Assembly: GCA_034401135.1 (NCBI GenBank)
Contig: JAWZSP010000003.1
Location: forward strand, 5,270,001 to 5,334,000
From: Volutella citrinella
Taxonomy: Eukaryota; Ascomycota; Sordariomycetes; Hypocreales; Nectriaceae
Direction: 5' to 3'
Length of the DNA: 64,000 bases
Shown: piece after piece, positions 9,990 through 22,600 of the stretch
How positions within the stretch are numbered: the stretch's first letter is position 1
How the letters are laid out: every line of letters starts with the position of its first letter
The notes under the pieces: model-generated
Database searches by the model: none
What the model saw: the letters and a program-made list of their open reading frames with translations, nothing else
Told to the model about the DNA's origin: nothing
Made by a program: the position numbers and the translations under genes

Positions 9990-11991
9990 ATGGCCACGGA
10001 TGAGACGACTCCGCTAATTGCCCGCAAGGAGGCCCGACCCCCCCGGCTGCGCTCATGGGCGGCATGGCTCTGTGGTGTCGAGAACCGCATTCTGCTTGCT
10101 GGATTTCTAATCACCTTGTCCTTCAGCTTCACCCAAGTCCCGTGAGAATCCAACTTTGCCGATTGCGTCTTGATGCGTCAAGCTAACCCCGAACCGTCTG
10201 TTTTATGTCTTTCACCTCATGGAATGCGATAGCTACTACGACAGCCACCCGCCGTACGAGGGCACCGGTGATCGATGCGCCATTGATGAGATTGCGTCGA
10301 GGACGGCCGCCCAGATCAGTATCCTGGGCATGAGCACGACCCTATGCGGTATGGCGCATGCATCTACGACTAGATGTCATCTAATTTTAAGTAGGAACTA
10401 TTAACTTGTTCATCACCGGCTGGAGCGTGAAGCGCTTTGGGCCGCGACGGGCCTTGCTCTTCCAAATCTTTGTCCCTGCTATCCGCGTGGCAACACAGAT
10501 ACTCGGCGTCGTGGCTGGAAAGAGAGAAGGCATGACGATCATCCAGACCACTCAATTGATCACCATATTTGGTGGACCCACTGGTTACATGTAAGGAACT
10601 CATCTCGACTCCGACAGACCAGGAGACTTACACTGCAATAGCCTGGTTATCAACGTCATTGCAGGCGAGGTCGTCGAAGCAGCGAGACGAACTGCCGTAT
10701 TTGGCCAGCTTCAAGGCGCGATTATGCTGGGACAGGGCCTCGGATACTTGAGTATGACGCGTTCTAAACAATGCTTCGTCCCAGCGACGCTGACACAATA
10801 ACAGCCGGAGGCATGATTGGCGATGCCATCGATATCCGCGCCCCATTTGATGTCGCCTTCATCTCATTCCTCGTTGCTGGAGCATATGCCAGCGTTGCGC
10901 TCCCTTACATCTCCCCAGAGTCAATGTCAGAGGGCAAGGCACCTCGACAAGGAGGAATTGCAGGATTCTTGGCGCCACTGAGAATCCTTGCTCCCCAGGT
11001 TCTCCGACTGCGTTCTGGCAAGTATAAGAAGCACTATGGCGTCATCTTCTTATGCACGGGCATCTTCCTCGGAGTTGTGAGTTGTCTGTCTTGGGCCTCT
11101 GATAAAACATACATTGATCTCCATGCAGCTCGCCACCGGATACGCACCGCTTCTCCTGCAGATGTACGCGACTGCGAGCTTCGGATTCGACCAGGCCGAC
11201 AACGGCTGGCTCATGTCAGGCTTCGCAGTCATGAGGAGCTTGTTCCTGCTGTTTATGTTCCCGATAATTATTGGCTGGGGCCGTCGATGGATGTCTCCGA
11301 CAACGGGGAAGACCGAAGCTGACGCAGACCAAGAGGCGCCCATTCGGGAGCAGCTGCCCAGCGAGCCCGGCGATTTTGATGCAACATTAGGAGAACAAGC
11401 GGACCACGAGCCGTACGAGGCACCAGCTGCGGATGAGAACCCCGAAGGAGTGCACTTTGACCTCATCTTCTTGCGATGGAGCCTCGTCGTCGATGGGGGG
11501 CTCACCATCGTGGCCGCTTTCGCTACCAAGCCATGGCACATTTATCTTGGTTTGTTTACTACAATATTGGAAACTAATAATATACTATACTAACCCAAAT
11601 AGCTGCCTTCTTGCTCCCATTGGGTTCGGGGTCTGCGCCTGCAGCCAAAGGCGTCATCACCCAAATGTGCCCCGACTCCCAGCGCGCGGATGCCTTGAAT
11701 GCGGTGACCCTGGTAGAGAACATTGCAAGGCTGGCTACGCAAGGTTTCTTTGGCTTTGTATACTCCAGCTTGGCTGGGATTGGCAAGGCGTATGCTACAT
11801 TTTACTGCAACGCTGTCAGTCTTGCCCGGATTTCCCATTTCATAAAACCTGTGCTAACAATGCAATAGGCCGTTGCTGTCATTGGCATGTCGGTTCTGCT
11901 CTTCTCAAACTTTCCCCCGGTTGGAAGCACGTTGATAGAGTCGGATGAAGAGGCCAGCCTGCTTGATAGTAGTGCAGAACCCTCAAGGTAG
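9990..11991 (+). CDS. MFS transporter, possibly with a damaged splice site
   Basis: Eight exons: 9990-10141, 10233-10348, 10395-10590, 10642-10751, 10805-11076, 11129-11549, 11603-11814 and 11869-11991, 533 aa. Conserved stretches such as STTLCG, GPRRALLFQ, IIQTTQLITIFGGP and ALPYISPESMS mark a major facilitator of the tetracycline-resistance/TDCF1-like group; a C-terminal acidic tail follows the last helix. Oddity: the sequence just left of the used 10232 acceptor still encodes FYVFHLMECDS in the correct frame, a segment I expect in family members, yet no AG precedes it at the right place. Using the AG at 10231-10232 keeps frame but drops about 12 residues. All other junctions are clean. Substrate unknown. 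Confidence 0.78.
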
Positions 11992-12894
11992 AATGAGTAT
12001 TTGCGTGGGGTTTATATGTGAGTAAGTTGCACCCTGAGCTACAGGAAAATTGTTCTTGGACGATAAAATCGTGTTGATGGCATAAAGTGGAAAAGCGCAA
12101 AAGAATGGCTGCCTGCTTCGCAGATTGGATGATCACAGGCATGTTTTGAAAAAAAGCGAGTTGAAATGTCGCATTGCATGACACATATCTTGACTGCGAT
12201 GAAGAATTTGAGTACTTGCATGGCAATGGTTTGTCTCAATGGGTAGAATAAGTACACATACAGGGAGCTTTCGACTGGAAACGGCAACAGGTTCAAAAGT
12301 TTAGGATGATCCCTACTGGATACACGAATAAAAGTTCCCTGGTTCGTTTTCCTACCGCCGGTGCATATGAGCCCGATGTGTCGTGTTTTATATCAGCGAG
12401 GGCCAATACTGTTCATGTTTATACACGCCGCAAGCATCACAAATGTTAAATCATGACTTGCTCTACTAATCCTGTTGAGGTTCTTCGACATTTTATAATA
12501 GAGGTTACCGGATTTTCTGATATGCAGATTACCGAGAAGACACAGAGAGTGCGCAGCTCAGTGAGACCTCTGACCTATAAGAGACAGGGCTTGGGGAGGC
12601 TCCAAATCATCCCGGCGGGGGAGCATTATTTTGAGACATCTAGCCACAGTCAGTATTGGTCTCTTCCATTTCTGACGACAGTGTGGCATCAAAAGCCTAC
12701 CTTCGGAGCAGTAGAGAGCTCTATGGGATGATGGGAAAGACATTTTGACCAGGGCTCAGTGTTGACTTAGCAGAAGGGGGATAGGAATGGGGTGGACAAG
12801 AAGAGAATGAATCAAAACAGACGCGTCCAGCATCTCGCTCCATGACGACATCCTGATAGTTGAAAGTGAGGAAGGAGCCCGTTAATAGTCCGAT
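11992..12894. other. Intergenic stretch
   Basis: 0.9 kb, AT-rich relative to neighbours. No ORF with coding character. Confidence 0.45.
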
Positions 12895-13180
12895 CTATAG
12901 TTCTGGCAGCAGGGCGGCAAGAGCCTCCCGGTATAGTTGCTCCGCGACACCATGGGCATCTCCTGCCTCACAGTCTTGGTTGCATCCCGTACTCGTACAA
13001 CGACAGGAGCACCGTTGGCGCCAACAAAATCTAGGTACCTCCGCCGCCTCCCACGCCAGGGCCGCGCGCCACCATCGCCGCCTCGCCACCCGGGCGGTTG
13101 ACCGAGCCCTTGTTCAGCGCCAGGAGCGCCGCGAGGCCAACCGGGTCCGTGACGAGCTCCGCCAAGCCGCCCAGGACCCC
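12895..13180 (-). pseudogene. Decayed coding block, GC-rich
   Basis: A GC-rich island on the minus strand reads like protein in pieces but in different frames: first a Leu/Ala/Gly-rich piece (LAELVTDPVGLAALLALN), then short ILLAPTVLLSLYEYGM, and finally AHGVAEQLYREALAALLPEL before a stop at 12895-12897. No start codon or splice signals join them. The composition contrasts with the AT-rich flanks. I read this as the remains of a gene broken by small indels. The parent family is not recognised; a chance GC-rich island is the alternative. Confidence 0.25.
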
Positions 13181-13202
13181 GGTTCATCTAGATCCCTTTC
13201 AG

Positions 13203-13224
13203 ATATATATATATATATATATAT
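13203..13224. repeat. (AT)n microsatellite
   Basis: An uninterrupted AT dinucleotide run of about 22 nt, followed closely by an A-run (about 13227-13235). It lies just 3' of the alcohol dehydrogenase gene. Likely length-variable. Confidence 0.9.
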
Positions 13225-13328
13225 TTAAAAAAAAATACCGTCAGGGGAGCAGGAAGAGTAAAGCAGACGGAACAATTATATTTCATTACGGTATCATGGC
13301 TCATCCCAACTCCTCTCATACTCCTAGC

Positions 13329-14434
13329 CTACTGCGGCAGCAGAACCGCTCGGAATTGCAACTTTCCAGACTCCATCCTGTCGATGGCCTGGGCAATACC
13401 ACTCTCCGTCATGGGAAACGTCTCCACCACGGGCTTGATGTCGTGCATGGCAGCAAACTCCAGCATCCTGCGGTGCACCGCCCTGGTCGCCACCAGCGAT
13501 CCCTGGATGCCGATGCCAGAAACAATGAGGGGAATGTAGGGGATATTTAGGTTTCCAAAGTCGACGCAGAGGGGGTAGATGGCCGACTTGGGGGCCATCA
13601 GCGGCAGCAGCACCGTCCAGTCGGGCTGGACTGACGTGCACACCAGAAGTCGGTTAATAGGCCACTTGACGCTGACCTCGGACGAGTCTTCCTTGCCTAG
13701 GGCGAGGAACTCGTGGGCGCCGAGCCTCATGGACTCCTCCTTCTTGCTCTCGGAGGTCGAGATGACGATGACGCGAGCGCCCAGCTTGGCAGCAAACTGA
13801 ATAGCGACGTGGCCTAGGCCGCCGACGCCCATGACGCCAACAGTCTCGTTGGGCTTGAGGTTGAGCAGGGCCGTGAAGACGGTGGCTCCGGCGCACTGGA
13901 GGGGAGCGGCGTCTGTGTCGCTCATGGAGTCAGGGATGGGGTGCAGGTAGGCTTCTCGCCAGATGGCGTGCGATCCGAAGCTGCCCTGGTCGAAGTTGGA
14001 GAAGCCATAGGTAGCTCGCTTGCTGCAGAAGATGTCCTCGCCCTCGAAGCAGTCCATGCACTGGCCGCAGGCGTCGGTGTTGTAGCCCCAGCCGACGCGG
14101 TCACCCTTCTTGAGGGACTTGGTGTTGGGTCCAACCCTCTCGACGACGCCGACACCCTCGTGGCCAAGGACCATGTCATTTGATTTCTGTTTACATGTTA
14201 GGTCATTTAGATAGGTCAATGGGCATGCAGGGCACAAACATAATGGAGATCTGTTTGTCTGTGTTAGTTCTAGATACTGATTGGCGTTACTGTGGCAAAC
14301 TCACCAGTTCCGCAGAGGCCGGATGCCGTGATCTTGATCAGCACCTCGTCGTTTACTAGCTCATCGGGCCTTGTAGTGGTGCTCTCCTTTGCAACACCCT
14401 CCGGGGTTCCTTTGAAGACGGTAAAGGTAGGCAT
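13329..14434 (-). CDS. Zinc-dependent alcohol dehydrogenase
   Basis: Exons 14305-14434, 14240-14250 and 13329-14186 give 332 aa. The 11-nt middle exon restores the family motif C-G-T-D-L-H-Y exactly, which is strong support. Medium-chain dehydrogenase/reductase: C41 and H56-E57 (GHEGVG) at the catalytic zinc, a later C in LQCAGAT, and a structural-zinc loop DACGQCMDCFEGEDIFC with four cysteines. The coenzyme fold shows GVGGLGHVAIQFAAK, with downstream STSESKKEE suggesting NADP(H). It would interconvert an alcohol and aldehyde in the cytosol; the cinnamyl-alcohol/ADH6-like branch is my best guess. Start: an in-frame Met lies 38 codons upstream, but the Met at 14434 matches the usual N-terminus. 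Confidence 0.88.
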
Positions 14435-15707
14435 GACGAAGGTCTGCTGTGAATTGGATCCGAAACAGAGGATTGACTGCTGCGTAATAGGCACGAGTGA
14501 TTTATTGCCGTCCAGAGGAATTACGTGCTTGTTTTCTACAAGAACCAAGGCAACCTATTTAAATATATCGCACCCTGTAGTCCGAACCACGTTGACCATG
14601 CAGTTGAACAGCGGGGCATTGGCTTTCACCAGGCGCATATCATAATCAGTCTATGTGCGGGACTCGATGGACTAGTCAGGGCCGATCGAAACCCGGTCTG
14701 CGCCACCTGCAGCAACGTGCTCGAAGCAGCGTTTTGATAAGTGTATACCTTCCTGATGCGACGTCGCGCGCCAATGAGATGGTCCACTGATCCGAGATAC
14801 ATGACTCTCTGGGCCATTATAAATCATGGGGCGCATCGGGGTTGAGTCTTAGACAGGACAAGTAGACCCTTTGACCCGAACCTTGGGATGCTAGGCGAGG
14901 CGGCCGCTCGTTACTTAAGCTTTCCATAGCTCGCCGCGCGGCCCATATGCCCTATATCTCAAGGGTATCCCGTGGCCGGTGTTCCTAGCTTGCGACTATC
15001 TGGCCCGTGGCTAGTCCGGAATCAGAACCACATTTGTCCATCTTCCAGGGTGGGGGCCGTTTCGCCCTATGCGAAGCTTGCACGCGGTGGAGTAGATAAG
15101 ACCGTGTGCGATGACAAACCACGAGCCAGTGCTGACTGCGAGGCGCAATGACATGCAGTTGGGGGCCAGAACATATATCGACCCACCATCGCCACTGACA
15201 AAGGCAGTTGATGGCACGAAGGAGTTGCATCGCAAGGAACAGTGTCTTTACCGCTCCGTGGATTGCGCATACACGGTGCCGGCAGTGGGAAAATCTCCGA
15301 GACTAACCCTGACGCATGACTTCTAGTAGTCGCCCCGGCTTCGAGGGATCGACACCAGACCGGATGGCTGGTTAATCCCGCAGTCAACTTGTCCGCAGCG
15401 ATGGCTCAAAAATGACTCAAGAAGATGATTGGAAGCGTTGTAGACTTTTGAATTTCTAGCTTCAGCGAACAAGCATTGGCGCTGGCGGAGGGATATGTGC
15501 TGACCGTGGTATCGCGGAGATGTGTCCTCGCCTTGAAGATGAACATAAGCCTACAGTCCGCCGCAGCAAGGTTGACGATAAAGGAATTTTGATATTTGAT
15601 CTATTGACATTGTACAAGTTCAGCGTCCATGCTGTTCATACGGTCTCTGCCTTCCAATCCCTTCTCCGAATATCCCATTCCTCTTCAACACCAATTTTTG
15701 CCATTGC
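14435..15707. other. Intergenic stretch
   Basis: 1.27 kb. The left end holds the dehydrogenase promoter, with a TATTTAAATATAT block at about 14556-14568, roughly 120 nt upstream of its ATG. The right end is the 3' side of the anoctamin gene. No credible ORF. Confidence 0.5.
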
Positions 15708-18069
15708 CTACTCTATTTTCGTCGTCTGGTTCGTCGGCTCCACAGCGCGACTATCCTTCTTGCAAGCCTGGGCCAGGCTGATGGCAACCCTGGTGCTGGC
15801 GCCCAGATCAATCTGCTTGGTGAAGAACAGGTCGCTCCCGGAAGCACGGATCGACTTCCTGCGATCCCGCTCGGCCACCGTCAGACCGGCCCCGGCCTGC
15901 CTGTTGGCTTCCATCTCCTTGAGATACTGGGCTCGTTGTGCGTATCGCTCCTCGCGCTCGCGGCGGATGTGCTCGGATCCCATACGGTGCAGCACAAACC
16001 TCACCATGGATCGCAGCCCGATGAAGATGTGCTCGCTAATGAAGATGGTGATGGGCAGCGCCCACCACGCGCCGCCGGCAATGCTGTTGGCCCCAAAGAG
16101 GTGTACAATGGCGCCCGTGGAGATGCTGCCGGCCCATGTAAGGAAGTCAAGCGAGCTGATCCACGGGCCGATTCCATCGCTACGGACGGGGGCTGGGCGC
16201 TGCTGCTCAGTCATGATCTTGAGGAAATCCGTCCTCAGTTCGATGATGTTGTTGATCAGGAATCCAACGGAGATGAGCGGCCAGACGGGTGAGAAGAGAG
16301 CTAGGTATCCAAACTGCAGCACAATCTCGGCAATGTCATCCTGAACGTTGTACGGTTCGCGTCCAGCCTGGTCGCGCGCTGTGCGAAGAAAGTCCACCTC
16401 CTCGGCGTCGTCTGGGATCAGCGTGATGAGCGTGGTGGCCTTGGAATAGCCGGCGCGGTAGTCTCGGTACCAGTCTTGGAACTTGTGCTTGACGACAGGC
16501 ACAATATTCTCCTCGAAGAAGGAGGAAACCTGGCCCGTTAGCGCAAGAGCAATGACCTCGTCGCTCAGTCGGCTAGAATCGACCGAGAAGGCTTCGCCGT
16601 TGTCGAATAGCTTGTGGCCGAGAGGGCCCAGGAGTGCTTTGCTCCGCAAGCTCAGCCAGGGGATCAACTCGTGGCCAAAGGGAATGTACACAAAGGCGGT
16701 GATGAAGATGGGCAGGTAGTTGGTGATGATGCTCAGGGCAAACTTCTTTTGCGTGCAAGACATGTCGTAGTGGTCATCGGTTCTGTGGTTCTCAAAGTCA
16801 GTGATGAGAACTGCAATGTTCTCGAGAAAGTCACTGATGCGAGGCAAGGCCAGTGCTAGCATGATGGTTGGGACGAATTCCTAAGTTGGGTAAGTCTCTG
16901 TTCAGTTCTCCGAGAATGAGTGGGCTTGTTACGTACCACGAGCGTCTTGTACGAGCCATTGTAGCCCTCGGCGATGAGAATCTCCAGTGTGAAAACGAAG
17001 AGGATGATGGCACCCAGGGCAACGACCGAGAGAAGGATAAACGGAATCTGCAGCAGCTGGCGTAGTGTCGACTTCCATCGAGGAAATTGATAGTGGGTGC
17101 GTCCCGTCTCGTCCACGAACGAGCTCTCCCATCGAAACTGCGGACGGCTCTTCTTGACCGTGCCGACGCCTCGCACATCCCATCGGATGCTCAGATCAAT
17201 CTCCTTGATCTTCCACCACTCCAGCATGACAGTGCACCACACGCAGGTGATGATGGCATACGTCAGCGAGTACTTGGCACCGAGGAACCAGGTGATGGTG
17301 CCCGTTGTCGCGGGGAACACCAGGAAGACGAGATATGTCTGGATGAAAGCAAAGTAGTAAGCCACCTTTGTGCCAAACAAATCCCGGATCTGGTCGAGGT
17401 CATCGTTTGTCAGCATGAGCCTCTTGCTCAGATGCTTCAGCAGGGCCTGGTTCTTGGGCTCGTTGTGCAGCGGAAAGATGGCCTTGACGTTCTCCCACTT
17501 GCCCCAGCCCGGGGTGATGCCCGCACCGCCCATGGCCTTGGGCCAGTTGACGAGATGGTAGACGGAGAGGACATCTTCGGCCTCAAAGGCCCCCTCCACG
17601 ACGGTGTTCTTGGTGCCGCCGGGATGCTTTGTGACGATGCCGTACAGCCAATCCTTGACACTAGGACAGCCTTGTCAGTCTCGTTGTAGCTGGATGGGTA
17701 TGGACGGTAGGATGGGTGTGACCAGTTGGTCTAGACATACCGAGACTTGTATACGGTGCTACCCAAGAGCTCACGTGGCGCTTTGGCGAAGATTATAATG
17801 GTCTGGTCATAGCCTGGCCTCACCTCGGTGTAGAGACCGGCAGTTTCCAGGTCAGACAACAGCGTCGTAAGCTCATCCTTGGCTGTTTCGGCATCTGATG
17901 GCACAGTCAGGGCGGTGTCGACTGGGGAGGGAACTCCCTGGGAAGCAAATGTCTACTTGCCGACACCATCGCAGTCATATACAATGACGTACTTGTCGTT
18001 GCAGGCGTGAAACGAGGGACCTCCGCCCACCACTAGGGGCGGGACTGGAGCCTTGTACTCGGCCGCCAT
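15708..18069 (-). CDS. Anoctamin / TMEM16-family membrane protein (Ist2-like)
   Basis: Exons 17961-18069, 17741-17894, 16937-17660 and 15708-16880 give 719 aa, close to the 730 usual for fungal members. Fungal TMEM16 proteins are Ca2+-regulated lipid scramblases; yeast Ist2 tethers ER to plasma membrane. The cytosolic N-domain contains SRVKDWLYGI, a family hallmark. About ten membrane segments follow residue 190. EIVLQFGYLALFSPVWP and INNIIELRTDFLKI match the helices that carry the Ca2+-site acids in structurally known fungal members. The C-terminus has a basic coiled tail. The first intron (17895-17960) appears to be GC-AG: no GT donor gives a good join, whereas G|GCAAGT does, giving DGVDAETAKDEL. 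Other introns are GT-AG. Confidence 0.9.
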
Positions 18070-19272
18070 GTCGACAGCGGCCTATGCAATGACGCGAGGC
18101 CAAAACGCGTGACTGACGAGGCTAGATCTGAGCGAGGCGGACAGACGGCCTATCAAACACGGGCGGTGGCACTCACGCACCGCAGGATGTGATGGGGACT
18201 CGTCAACCGCTGATTGGGGCCGGATGGTGCGAGAGAGAGAGTGGCAGCTGTCACGACGCCGGACTCTGTCGGGGCATCCCGCGCAGCGATGGGGGTGAGG
18301 AAAAAATGGATGGATCAGAGTCAGGCTGTGTGCTCTTGGAATTTCAGTTGGCCATTGTGCGGCCAAGAAGCCAGCCGGAATTCGGCACACACGCGCAGTG
18401 GCGCACGCGTCAGCAGCTCCACATGCCAAGAGATGCCGTACAGAGAGCGTCGCACGATTTTCGCATAATAAGCATTGTGCTGATTTATTTAATTCAATTG
18501 ATGATTTCTCGTGGTGGTTCTATTGCGGTGCTCGGTCGTGCATCATATCATGATGAAGAGAGGAGGTGTCTGGTCCCGAACTCCCAATCAAGTCCCCGCT
18601 ATATACACAAATAAGGACTCAGAAACTGCACGGCAAGAATAAGTGAATTTAATTTTTAATTGGCGATCTGATCGAAAAATCACAAAGGCTTCGCTCCTCT
18701 CTCAATTGATGCTCAGAGCGAGGTTTATTGACTGCCAGGTGTCAACAAGTCGGATCTCGGAACCGGACAATCGTCGCCAAGCCCACCTGGAGTAAATTGA
18801 CTGGTCGGTTGTCCCAGGCCAGGCTAGGGATGCTAGTACGCCTCGTCGAATCAAGCGTCTCGTATTAGGGCGACGCCTTGGCGGCTCTGGGATCCACTGG
18901 TTTCAGCCAGGATCCGTCAAGTTGCGCGAACAGAGCGACTGCCCATGATATATAGCAAAGTTCAACCCTCACATCCGTTGGAATAAGTTAATCCTGCTTG
19001 CTGCAAGAGATGCCAACCCTCTTGTGTTTTATCGCAGCAAACGACGCTTGTGCGTAGGAGCCTAAATGCAACCTCCATCACTAGTTGTCAGGTGATCACT
19101 CGACAAAGGATTCTCCACGTGGCTGGCACGCACATTGAAAGCACTGATCAATTCGTCAAGCTACTCGTCTTATAATATGATATTCATGAGCATGAGATGG
19201 CCATCATGACCACCATCCGGCGCTTCCGTCACCAGGTCCAAAGGCTCACAGCCACCAGCACCATCGCGCGAC
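18070..19272. other. Intergenic stretch
   Basis: 1.2 kb between two minus-strand genes; includes the anoctamin promoter near 18070-18300. No coding bias, no repeat or RNA gene seen. Confidence 0.45.
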
Positions 19273-19645
19273 TCAAGCAGAAACGGCCACCGAAGCAGCA
19301 ACGTCTCCCTTGAGCAGGACGGGGTCGCCCTCATAGAAATTCTTGATGTCGCCAAACACATTGTTCGCAGCTTCGCCCTTGGCGGCAGCGTCGAAAGCCT
19401 CGACGCTGGGCCAGGTCAGAGCCGCCTGGACCTGGAAAGCCGAGCCCTCGGGGAACCAGAGGATCTCCCAGTGGGTCAGACCCAGAGGACCCCAGTTGCT
19501 AGAGCCTTGTAAGCCAACGTACGTGATGGAAGCAGGGTTAGATCGGGCGGAATACGCACGCGGCAACGAGGGGCATGTGAGTCTTGAGGTAGTACTCTCG
19601 GTCAAACGAGGGACCGGAGGGGTACTGGACTAGGATCTTGGCCAT
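19273..19645 (-). CDS. EthD-like dimeric alpha/beta-barrel protein
   Basis: Exons 19560-19645 and 19273-19498 give 103 aa; the intron (GTGCGT..CTAG) joins VA-ANWGPLG in frame. The start MAKILVQYP followed by FDREYYLKTHMPLV is the hallmark of the EthD / YCII-type ferredoxin-fold barrel, in which Tyr-x-x-x-His-Met-Pro begins helix 1; the C-terminal part (NFYEGDPVLLKGDV) matches the last strands. Family members dimerise and act as small cytosolic enzymes or ligand binders, for example in polyketide cyclisation, anthrone oxidation or ether degradation accessory roles. Length is exactly normal. No pathway neighbour helps, so the substrate is unknown. Confidence 0.85.
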
Positions 19646-22600
19646 TTTGGATCGATGTAGGGACTGTAGGCGTTGGTAGGAGATGATAGGGGGCTTCACC
19701 GAGCGATGCGACAGCGATGGATGGTAACCGGGAGGAGTGGGAAGGCCAGCGGTGAGGTTTTAACGGAGCGGGGTTTGTGCATAACTGCATATGTAGTGGG
19801 GAACAACACGGGTTAATGGAAATTTCCTCATTGGGGGATTTATTGCGTTCGTCTTGCAGATAAGGCAATCGCTCCGATGGACAGGCCAGAGCACGCGGCA
19901 AAGGGGATTGTTATTATCCAGAGTAAGCCGCGCCGAGTAGCTGAGAGGGATCGATGCAAATGATGACAAACTTTAGCGGACGCCGCCCACCTATGCAGAC
20001 TAGCAGTTAGTGCCTGGCGCCTGCTCAAGCTGTCATGTCACGACAAGAATGATGACCTTCTCCATGCTCCGTTGTGAGTTCTCTGCATTTGTTCCGGTCG
20101 CGAACATAGGGTTGTCCCTTGCTAGATGCGCATGATTGACACGATGGCAGAGTGGTAGCAGTAAACCGACATGTCCACCAATTGAGAAGGTGATGTTTGC
20201 GCTGACGTTCTTGGGTCGCCGTGTTCAATTTACACGAGGGAAACAAGGGAAACGATAGCGGATTCATCAGCGCCCGTTAAGCTATTGAATGAATAACTTG
20301 TAACATGCTACGTAGTACGGGAAGAACGTGCAAGGTCGAATTAAGACTTCCATTTTTGGTCGTTTCCCTAGGAGATACGTGGAGTCGGAACTTGGCAATT
20401 AGAAGGATGCCTATAAATGATGCCTAAATAATAATCAAGGGCTTACACAGCGCCATGTACATCTTTATTTCCTAGCCATCCATAGCCTAGTCCTTTACTA
20501 AGAATACAGAAGCAAACCTTCAGTTCGACCTAGAGTATCAGTTGCGTGACATTGAGCCTTACCCTAGACCTCTAATAGCGTCTGCCAGCTCTGGCTGCGT
20601 CCTTCCCGCCATTTTGCCCGATGCGCACGTTGGGCAAACGAGGGGAACAAGGTAGAAACACATGAGTTAGTACAAATCTAAAAGTCTGTCGCAGCAATTC
20701 CCAAGCAGATGTGGCATGATGGCGCCAATTTGTGCCTCGGCGATATGCTCATCCTTCGATGCCACCCTCACTACGTCGAAGCCGGCATAAGCGTCATTTT
20801 AAGAATTTGGGGTGCATAGACGGTGCGGAGTGCCGAGGAATGGGTTGGAAACATACTGGCCAGGATACAGCTTCCCAGATGGACATCCCCGGGCACATCA
20901 ATCAAGTGAAACACTCTACGAAGCCCCGTCCTGTACAGAACCGCGACAGTGAAGACTCTCCCGCAACTGTGTTTCTGAGATCTTGCATGCTAGATGCAAA
21001 TGCAGTAGCCCCGGTCCCAGGGCACATCAAACCGGCATGGCGGGGGCCCATGGCCAGTCCCGATATTTGGCCCGATGCTGGTGACCTCCCGCATCGCCTT
21101 GCACAGCTCGCTCGGCATCAGCCCTCGGGTCGCTTCCGGGGACAGTTTGGGCCAGCCACCACATGATTCCTCCCGCAGCTGGTCGCATGGCTAGCGAGCT
21201 TGACCCCGCAGGCGGGCAGAGTGCTCCCATCTGGCCACCATGCATGCTTCGCGAGGGTGCATGCATGGAAGGCCGAGTGAAGGCGGGCAGTGCTACCACA
21301 CAGCGAGTCAATGATGCAGCCGCTACGAGTCAACACGCCGGGGAAGTGGGGGAGAGAAAGAGGGTGGCATCCTTGGGCGGCTGCTGATCAAGAAGATCTG
21401 CACGCACACCGTATGGGGGAGGTGGGTGCACCCGGCGACACGCGAGGTGCAACGGTGAACTTGGGCGATCCGTGGTAGCAGCCTTTGATCCGACTGTTGC
21501 TTTGTAGATTGCGCCATTGGTGGAGAGGTTGGGACGGAAGACAGCTGCCCGAATCGGCGAATAGGTTTACGCGAGTGTGATGGCTCTGTCAAGTGTGTGT
21601 GTTGGGCTTGTGGAATCTATTGCCATTTTAGTAGGCTATATGGCAGACATTTGGTGACATGGCATGGAATAACCGCGTCAATCAAGCTCGGCTATGGCAG
21701 CAAATGGCAAAAAAGTCATCGGGGTCTGCCGCTTAAAGACTACGTTGCATGGATCTTGCGGTGCACTGTCCGTCGCAACAGTCCCATCGGGTAGCAACCG
21801 TTGGATTGGCCGTTCTGGAACGAAATCAGCTCAGATCCAGGCTCGCAGCATCGTCAAGACCATCATTTAGAAAACGAGTCGCCGACTGGCCATGGCAAAG
21901 ACGACAAGCTCTGTTGATCTAGCGCTCTTGGCGGCCAATTTTGCTACCGCGGGGAAAACGAGTCGACGGTGATCTGGATTAAATTAGATCCGGCACTGGG
22001 CAGACATTGGCCGTATTTTGCGTTCAGGCCATTGCTCAAGGTGTGGAGGGGGTTGGTTGCTTAATATTCGAGTCAAAGACTACGAGTCGCAGTCATTTCT
22101 CGCCTTCGCATAGCCAACGCAGGGCAGGGTCTGCCCTAGACGGGGCGAATCACGACGGACTGGGGTTGCTGTCCGATACCCAAATCGTACGAGCAGGTTA
22201 CCAAAAGCGGTAATGGCGAGGTTGTCGAGCTCGGGACAGCAGTTTGCGCGGGGAAGGTGGACACTAGGGCTAGTAGCCTGCTCTCGCCCCGTCGCTCTCG
22301 CTCGCTTCCTCTCTCGTTCATCGGAAGTTATCCTTGTTGTGTCATGGGTGCGCAGAGAGCCAAGAAAGCCTTCTTCACAAGGGCCGGGATGCTCCCGTCT
22401 GAATCTTGCCGAGGCTACAGCGCCCTCACTCTTTTTTTTAGCGCCTTGCAGGGATGCAGGGATGCCAGAAGCGGGGGTAATAGCTCTATCGATTCTGGAT
22501 GACATCGTCGGTCGGCCCGCGGACGCCATTGCAGTATGCATACCCAGGGAATTGCGGGAAATCTAGTTGGGCAGAAGGCATCAGGGCAAGAAGGGTTTGC

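Noticed and set aside
15520..16344. 274-codon plus-strand ORF
   Set aside because: Shadow of the anoctamin coding strand.
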